Shown piece after piece: positions 10,320 through 22,138 of a stretch of 41,421 nucleotides of DNA. The DNA lies in NCBI GenBank assembly GCA_015039365.1, contig WION01000466.1, positions 1 through 41,421 on the forward strand. Reading direction: 5' to 3'. How positions within the stretch are numbered: position 1 is the first letter of the stretch; every line of letters begins with the position of its first letter. The position numbers and the translations under genes are program-made. Source of the stretch: Amanita rubescens (lineage: Eukaryota; Basidiomycota; Agaricomycetes; Agaricales; Amanitaceae). The notes beneath the pieces were generated by a model that worked only from the letters and a program-made list of their open reading frames with translations, had not been told where the DNA came from and did no database searches.

Positions 10320-11525
10320 GCGCCGGATATTCCGTGGCCCAACCTCCTTCCGCCAGACCCTGCCTGCTCGGAAAGACGCAAAACTATTCTAGCGTTGGCC
10401 TCGGTCTGTCGGTCATTGAGAACCACGTTGATTCCTGTTCTTTGGGAAACTATCGAAGCTTGTACGGCACCAGCTGGCGCGCGAGTAAATTATCGGCCAC
10501 AGAAACGCAAGCGGTGGTGGAAGACCGTCTACAAATCAACCGTTCAACAGCTCAAAACTGTATGCAATCGTCAACCGTCGTACGCGTCGTATGTCAAGTA
10601 CGTTTCACTCGTCTCCATGTGATACGCGTTACCAATTGGACCGAAATTTAGGACACTCAACATCCTCATCACACCATACTGCATCTCCACCCTCGCCCGC
10701 GAACTATCTCGAACTCTACCTCTCTTTCCAAACTTAACCACCATCCAAATAACTTCCCTTTGGTGGATCGACCTCAGTTGTGTCCATCATGATGAGTCCC
10801 TGCGGCGCCAGAAACTCCTCCGACACCTCTTACCTATCCCTCCACCTCAAATCCTCCTTCAAACACCTCGTACTCCCAAACGTACACACCATCCTCCTCC
10901 CAAGCGCAGCAACACCCGTCCTCTCCTCCTTCCCAAATGCACGACAAGCCTACCTCAACGACACACTTAAAACCTGCTACCCTCCTTCCCCCCACGCCCT
11001 GTCCCTCCAACAATCCCACATCCAGCGCATCGACTCAGTCCTGGTATTCATCCACCTCCTAGGCTACTTTTGTCCCAAAATCGAAACATTCCAATGGGCC
11101 ATCAACGATTCACCGTCCTCGATATGGACGAGCATCCTTTTAAGAATTTATCACAAGTTTGTGTGTTTGGCAATGGTCAAGTGTTTAGACGGGTTGACAA
11201 ACGTAGAGTTGTACTTGTCGTATCACTTGACCTTGTATGTATCTCCTCTCCTTGGCAGTTGCTGGATGCTGATGTTGTCGGTACTAGGATGTGATCAAAG
11301 CGATTGAGAGGCTGAAGGATCTGGATCAAATCACATTGCGATTGAATTTCTTCGACTGATGAAGATGGAATATATCAGGGTGAAATGCCGGCGTCGTCAT
11401 TCGACGAGATGGTTAATGCAGCGCAAGAAGTACTTGCTGGGTCTCCATCGAAGAGAAGGAAAATGTTGGTTGTGAGACGTGGTGAGGAAGAGATAAAGAT
11501 TGTGGTTGATCAGGATAGTCATTAA
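10320..11525 (+). pseudogene. F-box-like gene, copy A2, lacking its F-box, frameshifted
   Basis: This is a close duplicate of A1 from APDIPWPNL onward. It has lost the F-box itself because block B1 abuts at 10319. The exon-1 frame and intron match A1. Between WWID and ARNSSDTSYL (about 10765-10805) the frame changes, and an extra four bases near 11341 break the last exon before SSTDEDG. The middle part (LPNVHTILLPSAATPVLSSF, then PKIETFQWAIND) is open here although frameshifted in A1. Lesions are thus complementary between the copies, as expected after independent decay of two duplicates. Confidence 0.7.
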
Positions 11526-11790
11526 CATAATAAGTCTATATCTGAACACAAAACCTTTCATGGATTTGAGTAGCCTCAGTTATGAGCCTTCCTTCACCTT
11601 CTTTGGAATTATCTTGTGTGGATGGTAGACCGGCAGAAGAATTATCTTTCCGAAAAATATACAGGCTCACACTTTGTTATTCATCAAAATAACTTGCCTA
11701 AAGATTCTTTCCATTTCAAGCCTTCAGAGAATAACATACATATAACAAGATATACACATTTGTTGTACATTTAAATTTCAAAAATGAGAT

Positions 11791-14700
11791 TCATTTTTGT
11801 TTTGCTCCATGTTTCAGCAATAAATCTACAATGCACTTGTGACCTTTTTCCATTGCTGAATGAAGAGCAGTCTCAAGCTGGGCCTGGTCAACACCATGGT
11901 CAAGTAGCAATTTCACAATTGACATATGACCATTGAAGGATGCTGCTTGCAGAGCATTGTACAATTCTACTGTCTGTTGCTCAGGATACTGTTCCCATGT
12001 CACCTGAACAGTGGAAGGTAGCTGACATTTGCCCCTGCTTTGAGCAGCAATGCCAGAGTAATGATATGACCATGGAATGATGCAGCTTGCAAAGCATTTC
12101 CATAATATCCTCCTTGTGTATTTGCATCTGCTCCTCTATCAAGCAATAGTTGAACAATCTCATTATCCCCCCTGTATGATGCAGCCTGAAGAGGATTCCC
12201 ATAATATCCTCCTTGTGCCATGACATTGACTCCTCCTGCAAGAAGCAGATGAACAATATCTTTATGCCTACCACATAATGCAGCCTGGAGAGCATTTCCA
12301 AAATGGCCTCCTTGTGCATTGACATCTGCTCCATGGGAAAGTAATATTTTAAAAATGCTATTATTTCCCCTATATGATGCAGCCTGAAGGGCATTTCCAT
12401 AATGTCCTCCCTTTGCATTTACATCTGCTCCTTGGGAGAGCAATATTTGAACAATGTCATTATTTCTCCAAGCTGATGATGCAGCCTGAAGAGCACTTCC
12501 ATAATGTCCTCCCTGTGCATTCACATCTGCACCTCTTTCAAGAAGTAGACAAACAGTCTCTTCATCCCCATGTAATGATGCAGCCTGAAGAGAATTTCCA
12601 TAATGTCCTCCTTTTGCATTGGCATCTGCTCCTTTCTCAAGCAATATTTGAACAATCTCATTGTTTCCTTGGTATGATGCAGCCTGAAGAGAACTTCCAT
12701 AATATCCTCCCTGTCCATTCACATCAGCACCTCTTTCAAGTAGTAGTTGAACACCATCTTTTTGCCCATTCCATGATGCAACCTGAAGAGCACTGTCTGT
12801 ATGTTCATCCCCCTGTAAATTGACATCTGCTCCTCTTGAAAGAAGTAGATGAACAATCTCTTCATGCCCACGACTCACTGCAGCCAAGAAAGCATTTCCA
12901 TAATATCCTCCTTGTGCATTCACATCTGCTTCTTGTTCAAGCAACACTTGAACAATGTCTTTATGCCCACTCCATGATGCAGCCTGAAGAGCATTTCCAT
13001 ATTCTCCTCCTTGTACATTCACATTTGCTCCTTTCTCAAGCAAGATTTGAACAATTTCATTATTTCCCTTGTGTGATGCAGCCTGAAGAGCATTTCCATG
13101 ATATCCTCCTTGTGCATTCATATCTGCTCCCTGTTCAAGCAATACTTTAACAATCTTGCTTTTTCCTTCATATGATGCAGCATTAAGAGCATTTCCATAA
13201 TGTCCTCCTTGTGCATTGGCATCTGCTCCTTTCTCAAGCAAGATTTGAACAATCTCATCATTTCCTTGGTATGATGCAGCCTGAAGAGCATTTCCATAAT
13301 ATCCTCCTTGTGCATTCACATCTGCTCCTTGTTCAAGCAATACTTTAACAATCTCATTATTTCCCCTATATGATGCAGCCTGAAGAGCATTTCCATAATC
13401 TCCTCCTCGTGCGTTCACATCTGCTCCTCTGTCAAGCAAGATTCGAACAATCTCACTATTTCCCCCTGATAATGCAGCCTGAAGAGCACTTCCATGACAT
13501 ACTCCTTGTGCATTCACATCTGCTCCTTGTTCAAGCAATAGTTTAGCAATCTCATTATTTCTTGCATATAATGCAGTCTGAAGAGCATTTCCATAAGGTC
13601 CTTGTGTATTGATATCTGCCCCTCTCTTAAGCAAGATTTGAACAATCTTGACATTCCCCCCATATGATGCAGTCTGGAGAGCATATCCATATAGCCCTCC
13701 CATTAAATTTGCCTTTGCATTTTCCCCAAGCATTAGGCAAAAATCTCTTTCCTTACTGCCATCTACTATAACTTCTGTGGCTCTCTCTACTTCTTGAAGA
13801 AGAACTTCTATGATATCCAAGTGTTGGTGTAGTGAAGCACTATTGAATGCCCCAATAATTTCATCAATTTGTTTTACACTTGGCAGCAGCCACTTAACTA
13901 TTACATTGACCCCATGTAAAGCAGCACACTGTAATAGGCTCTGGCTCCACATACATTTTGCCTCATGTCCAGGATATGGTAGTTCTATTTCATAATTGTA
14001 CACTTTAACCCAATTTTGGAATCCAAAGCTTGTAAGGACAAAGAGCCTCTTGATCTGCTGAACAACAGGTGTGTCACAATTGACCTGTAGGAGATGCTTT
14101 GCCCAATGCTTTGCAGCATATCTGATCAGTGACTGTTGATATCTTTTCTGATTTGGCTCATCCAGCCTAAAAAATGGGATACTGGGATGTGTTTCCTTTG
14201 AGTAAAGCAAATAAGTTATGCAACATTGACAAATAAAGCTATCCCCTGTGCAAGGGTCCATCACTATGTTTGATCGGATTATCCTTGTCTTTTCCTGGAT
14301 ATATTTCTTGACAGATGCATGTGCCAGTTGTACAGTGTTATCACCCATTCTGGTCACAAGAGTGGAACAGATCTTCAGGACATCTGTTGAAGATGATAAT
14401 CTTGCATCTGGGTAAAAGACATTCTCTTCCAAATTAAATTCCACAACAACAGCAAGATAGTCAATGTGCAATGGTTGCTTTGAAAATGCCAGCCATAGCA
14501 ACAGTTTTGCAGCACATGATGCATCAGCAGATGGAATCCTACTGAGAATTTGGTCATATGTTCCCTCTAATGTCTCAGGAAGGTTTTCAAGAACATGATT
14601 CAATGTTTTTCTCCTTTTAGTGCATTTCTTTAGTTCATCCAATTGGCATGCTACCCAACGAAACCTATTCACCATTACACATGTCATTGTCCTGATGGGG

Positions 14701-16005
14701 CCACACTTACATTCCTTTTGCCTTTTCTAAAAGTACCCTTCTGATAAAACCTCCCTCTTCTGGACCCCATTCTTTCAACTCCAATGAAGAATTGAGCATA
14801 AAGTCTATGTAATCTTGAATGTCATCATCAACTAGCATCTCAACTTCCATAGGGTTCATTGCCATCATTGATTCAACAATCTGTTGTTCTCTTCTGCTTG
14901 TAACAAGAAGGTGACATTGCCATAGACCCCACCCATGCAGAGTTTGTATAAAATTTAGGGCAGACTCCCAGTCTAAACATTCATCCAATGCATCAATAAG
15001 AATGTAAGCCATTTCAAAGCTGGAGATAAATTGCCTCAGGATTTCCTGAAGTCTATCATCAAATGGCTTTGAAAATCCATTCATAGAATCCTGATAAGTT
15101 TTGTCCAGGAGTGACTGGTTAGATGGTTGGAAAGCAAGGAGATTAATGACCAATGAGCTAAGAATGTCAGTGACACTTCTTTTTTTGACATCAGAAACAT
15201 CACAATAGAAATATGCCAATCCAACAGTGCCTTTTGAGTTTTTGTTAGCAATTGATTGAAGATCTTGGACAACAGTAGAACTTTAGGGCATTAACAGGCA
15301 GTTATGTATCAACAAAGAATAAATAGGCTCACAAAATAATTGTCTTTCCAGCACCAGCTAGGATTGTACGTATTAGGATCAACATATCCTTATCATTGGC
15401 ATAGATTTACTTACAAATACCATGGATCCACAGGAATGAATTTTCTTTCTCCTTCCAATCTTTGTACACATCATGTTCCAAAAGCCATAACCCAGTACCA
15501 GGGTGGTGCTTTGCCACAGCATTTTTATGGTTTGCTGATGGATCACAAGGCATCAGCCACTTCCTGTACTTTTCTGTTATGCAATGTGAAGCCCAATCTT
15601 CCTACATATGCAAAGGGCATACCAATGTCACTTGAAGGTTTGGTCATTTGGACTACAATGTGTGATAAGATCCAGTGAATTCTAATTGTATTTGAAATAC
15701 CTACTGTTTACATTCTACAATTTGTCAGGAAAGCATTTTTGTTGTTGAGATTACATACCCCATGATGAACATCAAAGAAGTGTGGATTGTGCATTGAGAG
15801 ATGATGAGCATCTTGGAAAGCACTTCAGCAGCATTAGTAAGTTGTTAAAAAAAGTTGGTTAAACATACGGTTACATACCTTGAAATTGATGACAGAATAG
15901 GTAGCACTCAGCATCTGTAAGTGGCATCACCTGTAATACAGCCTGCTTACCCAGGGTGGAGGTACATTGCTGGGAAATGAGCAGTGCTTGGTCTTGGATA
16001 TGCAT
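11791..16005 (-). CDS. NACHT-ankyrin NLR-like receptor (STAND NTPase)
   Basis: The start ATG at 16005 sits in a strong context (GCCACCATG). Exons: 16005-15879, 15811-15759, an unresolved stretch (one 157-nt intron, or a short extra exon, between 15758 and 15602), 15601-15415, a 25-nt micro-exon 15357-15333, 15280-14711, 14664-12027 and 12003-11791; phases agree and give about 1,270 residues. The N-terminus carries HLSMHNPHFFDVHHG, then WLMPCDPSANHKNAV and FLWIHGISGAGKTIIF (Walker A). Walker B is YILIDALDE, followed by LLVTSRRE and EKAKGMFRWVACQLD. The C-terminal half is about 19 ankyrin repeats of 33-34 residues with consensus GADVNAQGGYYGNALQAAS. Such receptors switch by nucleotide binding and are linked in fungi to non-self recognition. 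The only doubtful junction is a 23-nt GT...AG segment at 12026-12004. Otherwise the gene appears intact. Confidence 0.88.
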
Positions 16006-16537
16006 GGTGGCTTAAATACAGATTAGGATTAGCCATGCAGAGGAATTGAGTTGCAAACCTGAACTGATGCTGCTGTGCCATTGTATCATCTGAGTTGATG
16101 TCAGTCAGCATTGGCGAGTACATGACTGTGACCCATACACATGTTCTTGGCCTTCTTCCTGTTAATCTCATGATGATCAAACACATCTGAACCTGATAGT
16201 GCACGCTTGCGAGTAATTCTCGGTGAGGAGGGCTCCATGATGGTGGTTTAAGTGAAAGATGAGCACTGTGGGAAAGGGCTGGTTGTGACATTCGCAGTCA
16301 CGCTCACTGTGAACATCATATCCCGAGGCTATTCTCACGATCAAATGTTATTCAGCGTGTCCCAATGTATGGGGAAAGGTGAAACTACATCTGAGTAGCT
16401 GATACCCACTCTACAATCTTTACTTTATTTACATGCATGATCATTAGCAGAAACCAACTCAGGGAGGGAACTTTTCTCAGCAGTTCCCATAGAAGAGCTT
16501 AAGCTACAAATACACGCAGAATGTTCCAGACATCCGA
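16006..16537. other. 5' flank of the NACHT-ankyrin gene
   Basis: An AT-rich, CpG-poor stretch between the start codon and block B2. A minus-strand open frame at 16291-15947 overlaps it but shows no known motif. It presumably holds the promoter; no specific element is identified. Confidence 0.35.
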
Positions 16538-17470
16538 GGAATGTCACCTGAATTAATGGTGCTGCCTCACTGCTGCTTTCTTTCTGATGATAATTGAAGT
16601 CAAGGTCTGAGGATAGTACTTGACATACTTAACATTATCAATACAACACTGCAGGTGATTGGAGTTCATAGTTACAGCAACTTCGTCCTAAACGAGGTAT
16701 TATCAATATCAACATTGAGTAAAATCAACTGTAATCCCGAACTACCACCATATGCCCTCCAGGAATGAGTGACAACTAAGCAGTGCCCCGAGGCTTAGAC
16801 TTGTGGTATTCTCAGAGAGCACCCCAGGATTATAAGCGTAGAATAGAACAGTCGGTATCAGTAAGCAGCCACGGCCCACGGGTCGACAAGCGATTGATAA
16901 CGCTTAGCAGTTGAAACTTGAGAGGCGCATGAATGGATACGTAGCGACGTAAAAATCATCCACAGGGCCATGACTCGGTAATTTACTTCATATGTCGAGC
17001 CGTAAAGGGACATCAGCAGCGTCTGCGCCTCGTCCTGGCTCCAAATGCGAAGGTTTTCTCCCCTGGTGCCGCTGGATTAGCACCCGAAATAAAGGCGAGG
17101 TCCGCCAGGCGTGTATAGACTAACCAACCATATGCTCATTTGAATTCTGAGGGAAGCGGCGCAGCGCACACTTAGTCGTCTCGTCCTTTCTCCCTGATAA
17201 CCTATTCGCAAATTCTGAATCAATAAAGAACGGAGGAGAAAACGAGGGAACTCTCACTTCATTGCCAAGCAGGACAGGTAGATCCTCTATGTATCTTGGT
17301 CTCTCTCACTCTGCGGAGCGATTTGGTAGCCCAAGCACGAGCCCGAGTAAACGACGCGGGAGGTTGTATTGTAGAGAGACGATGAAGCCATTGATGGTTG
17401 AGCGCTTTGAGCGATGGGCACTGCCGCGCGTCGATCAAGGAGTCGAGGCTCAGGGCAAAGGGGAAGGTGA
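16538..17470. repeat. Segmental duplication block B, copy 2
   Basis: Second copy of 9443-10319. Differences include an extra stretch near 16610-16720 and short indels. Its right end (GGTGATGACG) continues into block C1 instead of the F-box gene. Confidence 0.8.
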
Positions 17471-17478
17471 TGACGCAA

Positions 17479-18643
17479 TATGTTTGTTGACAACAGGCGT
17501 GCGAACGCGGGCGTTGACTAAATCACATCCAGAAACCAGTGCACTCGCCGCTTCGATGATCGTCCGCAGAAACGTAAACCATAGTGAAAGACCTTCTATA
17601 ATTCCACTCTCCGGCCCGTCAGCGCTTCAAATTCAATTGTCACATCATGGAAACAGCGTTGCTATCGAACTCTGCGTAATGATGATGCTGAGCACTGAGC
17701 ACGTAAAAGTTAAACTGTGAAACAATGATAACGCCGCCAAGGGAACATGCTATTTGCGAAAGGACCTCGGAGTTACATTTGTAACGATAATGGCATTATA
17801 TGCGTGCAGAGTGAACTCGAAGACCGTGGCACCTATCAGACATCCGCTAATGGATCCAAGTACATGCGAAGTCGCCGACCACATATCTGGAGACCCAAAC
17901 TACTATCAGACTGTCACGCGTCGAACCCCACCTCTTTCATATTTCTGCGACAGATGAAAGCCACGTGTGTGCGTTGAGGATGCACAGAGGAGAGTATTAG
18001 TACGCAATAAGTGGTTAAACGAGCAGAGAGCTCACCCTCTGCCGCTGAAGACCCTCCCTCCCTGTCAAGTAGTTTCCAAGGAGCAAGAAAGACCCTGGAT
18101 CCCGGATCGCCCTGCTAGCGAGACAGCACTCTCCCTGTAGTGTTGAGGCTGTAAAGCGAATCGGGCGATGAACAGGCGGGTAACTTGATGAGAGAAACGG
18201 CGAAGGAGTGGATGCTGGGTAAACTTGTCTCAAGTCGAAGGTATTTTGCGAAAAGATGGACGAGAATGCGGGAAAGAATGAAGGACTGTCCCGGGAGCGA
18301 AATATACGCGAGACAGCGAAAGGTGCGGGCACTGTGGGGTCGGAGCTGCGAGCTCCGACCTGAGGTATTTGATTTCCAAAAGGCCAACGCTACAACGATA
18401 CGTCACTGATAGTAATACTGCAGAAATGACATCGATAGAAGCGCATATTGGATCGTCTTGCGGCCCTTCGACCCTCGATGTCTTTCCTGAACAATATATG
18501 TCAATCTTCCATCGCTAGTCGAGCGCTGAAGCTGAACGCACCTTGAGTTTGCTCTCCAAGTCCCCTGACCCTCCCAGTAGTGCTCACCATCAATCCTCGA
18601 CCATGATCGCTTTAAAGGAACTGATGAGACGCCAACATTGAAG
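17479..18643. repeat. Segmental duplication block C, copy 1
   Basis: Begins around TTTGTTGACAACAGGCG. It is repeated at 24815-26009 and, with a large internal deletion, at 34160-34976. Several open frames are conserved between copies only because the DNA is; none shows a known domain. It runs directly into a DUF2407 gene fragment. Confidence 0.8.
18338..18360. other. Perfect 10-bp hairpin inside block C1
   Basis: GGTCGGAGCT and AGCTCCGACC form a perfect stem around the loop GCG. The same hairpin is conserved in copy C2 at 25707-25729; copy C3 has lost it through an internal deletion. It is not followed by a transcription terminator signal and lies inside the duplicated block, not at its end. 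Confidence 0.7.
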
Positions 18644-19107
18644 ATGGCTCGCAACGCACCCACCTCCAGGATGCTTAGCGAAAAGGCGAAAGGAAAACAG
18701 CGAACCGTTGAGCCGTCTTCCCATGCTTCCACCTCAGATGTACCGACTTCAAGTCCAGAAGAATTCAAGAGAGCTTTCGTCATACGCTCAACGGGATGGG
18801 GTGTTACCGATTTACTTGTCACCATACATAAAGGCGAAATAGTCCGAGACGTGAAAAGGAAGGTGAAGTTGTTCTGTATATGCACAGAGCTTCTGTTGTA
18901 TTGATATTAGCCTAGATCCGTCAAGCTCGTCCAGAGCTAAGGGACAGGCGGTTGCGGCTGATACTGTCTGGACAGCTAGCGCCAGGGAAGCGAGTCCCTT
19001 TAGGCCTCGGAACGTGCATATGCCGTCTATGCCACTCGAAGTGGTGGCCGGGAGACAGATTTCAGCGTTCTGTTCTGTTTCGAAACCCCTGCTCAGGTGA
19101 TATGATT
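18644..19107 (+). pseudogene. Captured DUF2407 (Dsc3-like ubiquitin-like) fragment, copy 1
   Basis: ATG at 18644 opens RMLSEKAKGKQRTVE, a low-complexity linker, then VTDLLVTIHKGEIVRDVKRK, an intron of 53 nt (18863-18915) and IRQARPELRDRRLRLILSGQ. This order is typical of the N-terminal ubiquitin-like domain (DUF2407) of fungal Dsc E3 ligase subunit 3 relatives, which act in membrane-protein ubiquitination. Family proteins then continue with LLTDGT-type text and C-terminal membrane segments. Here the sequence switches after SGQL to unrelated residues and stops near 19107. It is a gene fragment with a preserved intron, so it was copied as DNA. Confidence 0.65.
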
Positions 19108-19391
19108 TACTTTTGAGAGCGACAAATAGAACGTGCAGTAGATAATGTCATTCGTCCAAACGACCGACGGCGACTATCAATTTAACATTGTGCTGCTTGG
19201 CACATTGCTCTTGCAAGGTCGTCAAGTCGCCCCCGGGCTTAACTGAATACGTCCTCAGTGACAACTGATTTCAATCTTCAACGACTTCAGTCGGGGTGCC
19301 AACAGTGATGCTCCCTCAGGTGTAGTCACAATTGAGCAACTTTATGGACTTCCGTATGCTTGCATGATCGCGGAACAGTAAGCTAGGAAGG

Positions 19392-19601
19392 TCAGGAATG
19401 CGCGAAAGGACTCGTGTCTGGTTCGCTGTACCAGAGTGAGAGGTGCTTTAGTTGACAAGAAGATCGATGAATAATGGTTAGGGTTCGTTCATCTCTTCCC
19501 GCAAAGTCAACGCATAAATTCTTCAATCCAGGAGCGGTCAGAGCCCCAAGTATATTGTGCTTATGAAGAGTCAATTTCTTCAAAGATCTTAGAGGCTTCA
19601 C
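19392..19601 (-). pseudogene. F-box/LRR-like remnant
   Basis: The minus strand reads LRSLKKLTLHKHNILGALTA, then APGLKNLCVDFAG and SCQLKHLSLWYS, spaced like leucine-rich repeats of fungal F-box proteins. No F-box, start or splice context is preserved. I see it as a relic. Confidence 0.4.
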
Positions 19602-19644
19602 AAAGCAACTATCGTGAAATCGCGCTCAGATTTCGTTCAACTTC

Positions 19645-19980
19645 CCTGCCAACGCAGCCTGCCTTAACAGTAGTACCAATGTGTTGGTATTGGGGCATCT
19701 GCAAAGTCACTGTCAATACCAAAGGCGTGAATATGATGCATGAGCACTGACAAGTGACTGCCCGTCGCCCCCTGTGGCTAGTTTCCTCATCATCCGTTCA
19801 CTCCGCTCCTTTTTTTACTTCCCGAGCATTGTACTATGATACATGGAGCGGCTTGAATAGAACTCCTTAACGTCAGAGGGGTAAGCTTGAGCGTAAACTG
19901 AAAATCTGAATCGCATCAAATGCCGACTGACAAAATTCATCTGGACGTACTAGGTCAAGGTCCGGATTAACAGTCAGATG
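19645..19980. repeat. Segmental duplication block E, copy 1
   Basis: Matches 33640-33975, starting near CAACGCAGCCTGCCTTAAC and ending at AAGGTCCGGATTAACA. No coding content recognised. The sequence right of the block differs between the copies until a short shared stretch (ATTACAGAAAAAGGCTGG) at 20064 and 34133. Confidence 0.75.
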
Positions 19981-20149
19981 GATATACAAGCGTTTGAAAC
20001 TGAGGATTTAAGAGGCCGTCATAATCGACAAGCCTGTTTATAATCTGTGTTGAGAAAAGATATTACAGAAAAAGGCTGGATTGCACTTACTCCTCAGCTT
20101 GGGGATTGTGTAATTCCCGGGCATATAGGGTGACCGCTAGCTTGCTCTT

Positions 20150-21913
20150 CAGGTTCGGATATACTGGCGAGCTTGGCGGGGAGCATGTCTAACACGCTTT
20201 GTGCGAGCTTGAAGCGACCAGAGGCTATCGCAAGTTAGAGATATTGTTGGAGCTGGGAAGAATAAGACTTTGAAAAGACAACAGGAAAAGGAACAAACCT
20301 CGAAAGCCTTATCCACGGACCGTTCCGCAGCAACGACCGCAATACATCCAATCCACGTTCGCGCGCTCGCAGCAACTCTCATTTCCGTTCTTCGATCGAG
20401 TCTCCTCCATCGATTCTCATACCTTCATCTACGAAAATGTCAATATATTACTTAAAATAAACGAATGCAACTCACCGATACCCGCTTCCAACCTGAATGA
20501 GACGAGGAACAGCGCATACCGCTCGCGGCGTTCTCGTCCAACGCACCAGCGTACAACGCGATCAAATGCCGTTCACCTGCATCCTGCACCACTACTTTCA
20601 GATGGCCGTCCCATACTCGACACAAAACCACATACCTCTAGCAACCTAATATGCGGTCTGCACAGCCCCGACGGGCACCGAAACATCAAGCAACCCAAGG
20701 TACAAACTCAAATGTGCAGAAAAAACGATAAACCGGAACGTATTCCTCCATTCCAGGACCGTACACCCCGTCATTGAGTCCGCGTCAAGTCTTTCACTTT
20801 TCCAACTCCATATTATGCTCAGCCGGAGGACCAGACGAAGCAGAAGTAGTTTGGAGGAGCGTAGATGGTCTTCCCATGTTTTACAGGCGGATCGGAGGAT
20901 GGGGAATGTTTGAGGTGAAGAGCAGGGGGCGGCGTAGAGAGGTTTGGTAGGTTTGACTGAGGGTTAGGTTAGGGTCTGAGTTGGTGGATAGAAAGGGTGG
21001 ACTCGGACGTACATTGAGGGCGGCGCGGGTGCACATCGATTTCCATAGTTTTCGGTGTCTGTTTCCGGACCAGACGTGGTTGTTCATGGCTTCGTCTTCG
21101 TTTTCCGTCGCGTCTGTAGGACCTGTGACTGCCATTCAAGTCAGCTCGTGTCTAGAAGCGAGGGCAAGGCGAAAAGCAGGATAGGGAATTTATAATTCCT
21201 GCATTCCTGCAGGACCGGACAATAAACAAGGAAAAGAACATGTACATTCCATCTAAACAAAAACAGACCCCGTATGCTGGCGGCTCTCCATGGCTGATGG
21301 GCGCGTCTACAAAGTTCGATGGCCCCTTCGAGACGGCCAGCGCGTATATGCGCATATATGAATTGCAGGCTCCTCTCGTAGCTCTACGCGCATAAATTAG
21401 AAAACATCCTTGATTTTTTTTCAGTGGCACTCACCGCATCATCTGAAGCTCACTCTTGCTCGTCGCATCTGGATCAAGTGCGTCTACTACCCCCGCGGCC
21501 GGCGTCGTGGACATTCTTTGACTTTGTATGAGCATATGCTTCGTAAAACTCCAGTATCGTTGCTGATGGTTGAGCCGCAATATCGTGTGCATGGTGGCGA
21601 ACTCAATCAAGAGCGACGATACGCGCATAATGGCTCGCGCAAGCGTCCAAGTCGGTGTTTATGGATTCGAATGAAAAGTTGGCTGCAGTGTTGCCGTTTT
21701 CCTCGCAGCATCCAAGTATTGGGCTCTAATCTTGCTAGTTCGGTATAGACGCGTCTTGGGCATCTTCCAGGTTCTGTCTGCATATGTTCCCGATTCTGAG
21801 CGCAAATCTAGATCGCGGATTGAGTAGCGCATGAAGGTCAGGTTGAGCGACGGAGAGAGACCGGTTTCCGGACCGGCTCCCGACCTTCCCGATAAGGATG
21901 CATTCGTTCTCAC
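20150..21913 (-). pseudogene. NUP107: nup107 (Nup84/Nup107 nucleoporin) gene piece, probably truncated
   Basis: Minus-strand exons read in order, from high to low coordinate: LLIEFATMHTILRLN with ALDPDATS (about 21625-21450), then after an intron SYERSLQFIYAHIRAGRLEG and AIELCRRAHQPWRAASIRG (from 21383), then VWSGNRHRKLWKSMCTRAAL (about 21080-21020), a tryptophan-containing KTWEDHL-type segment near 20880, then HLIALYAGALDENAA near 20550, and finally RFKLAQSVLDMLPAKLASIS ending near 20150. This order matches fungal Nup107/Nup84, a scaffold subunit of the Y-complex of the nuclear pore. The reading ends after EPEEQA in foreign sequence, so the C-terminus is missing. Several exon junctions are unclear. 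Frames at 21913-21640 may be further upstream exons. Confidence 0.6.
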
Positions 21914-22138
21914 GGCAGAATTTCATACACGCTGTCGATTACCCTTCCATGTTCGACGAGCGTGTTGAATTTGTATTTGAACTTCGTACAATAGGCTCGG
22001 CCTCGGTTTCTTTGAATAGTTGATTGTGAACCAAATTTTTATTCGACCAGTGTCGTGTAACGTGTTAATGCTAATGCCTTCCGCGTAGAGCGTCCAAATA
22101 CTGTATAATTAATAACTAATAATAGCGAGATCCCATCA

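Noticed and set aside
12374..13150. Plus-strand open frames opposite the ankyrin repeats
   Set aside because: They are mirror frames created by the repeat; the minus-strand frame has coherent ankyrin residues and domain order.
15601..15720. A minus-strand frame reading HIVVQMTKPSSDIGMPFAYV as part of the NACHT receptor
   Set aside because: It runs into a stop in a different frame from EDWASHCITEKYRKWLMPCD, which continues into the NACHT domain; whether a piece of it is an extra exon cannot be settled here.
18338..18360. Helitron 3' end (hairpin followed by CTRR)
   Set aside because: Sequence similarity between copies continues well past the hairpin, so it is not a terminus.
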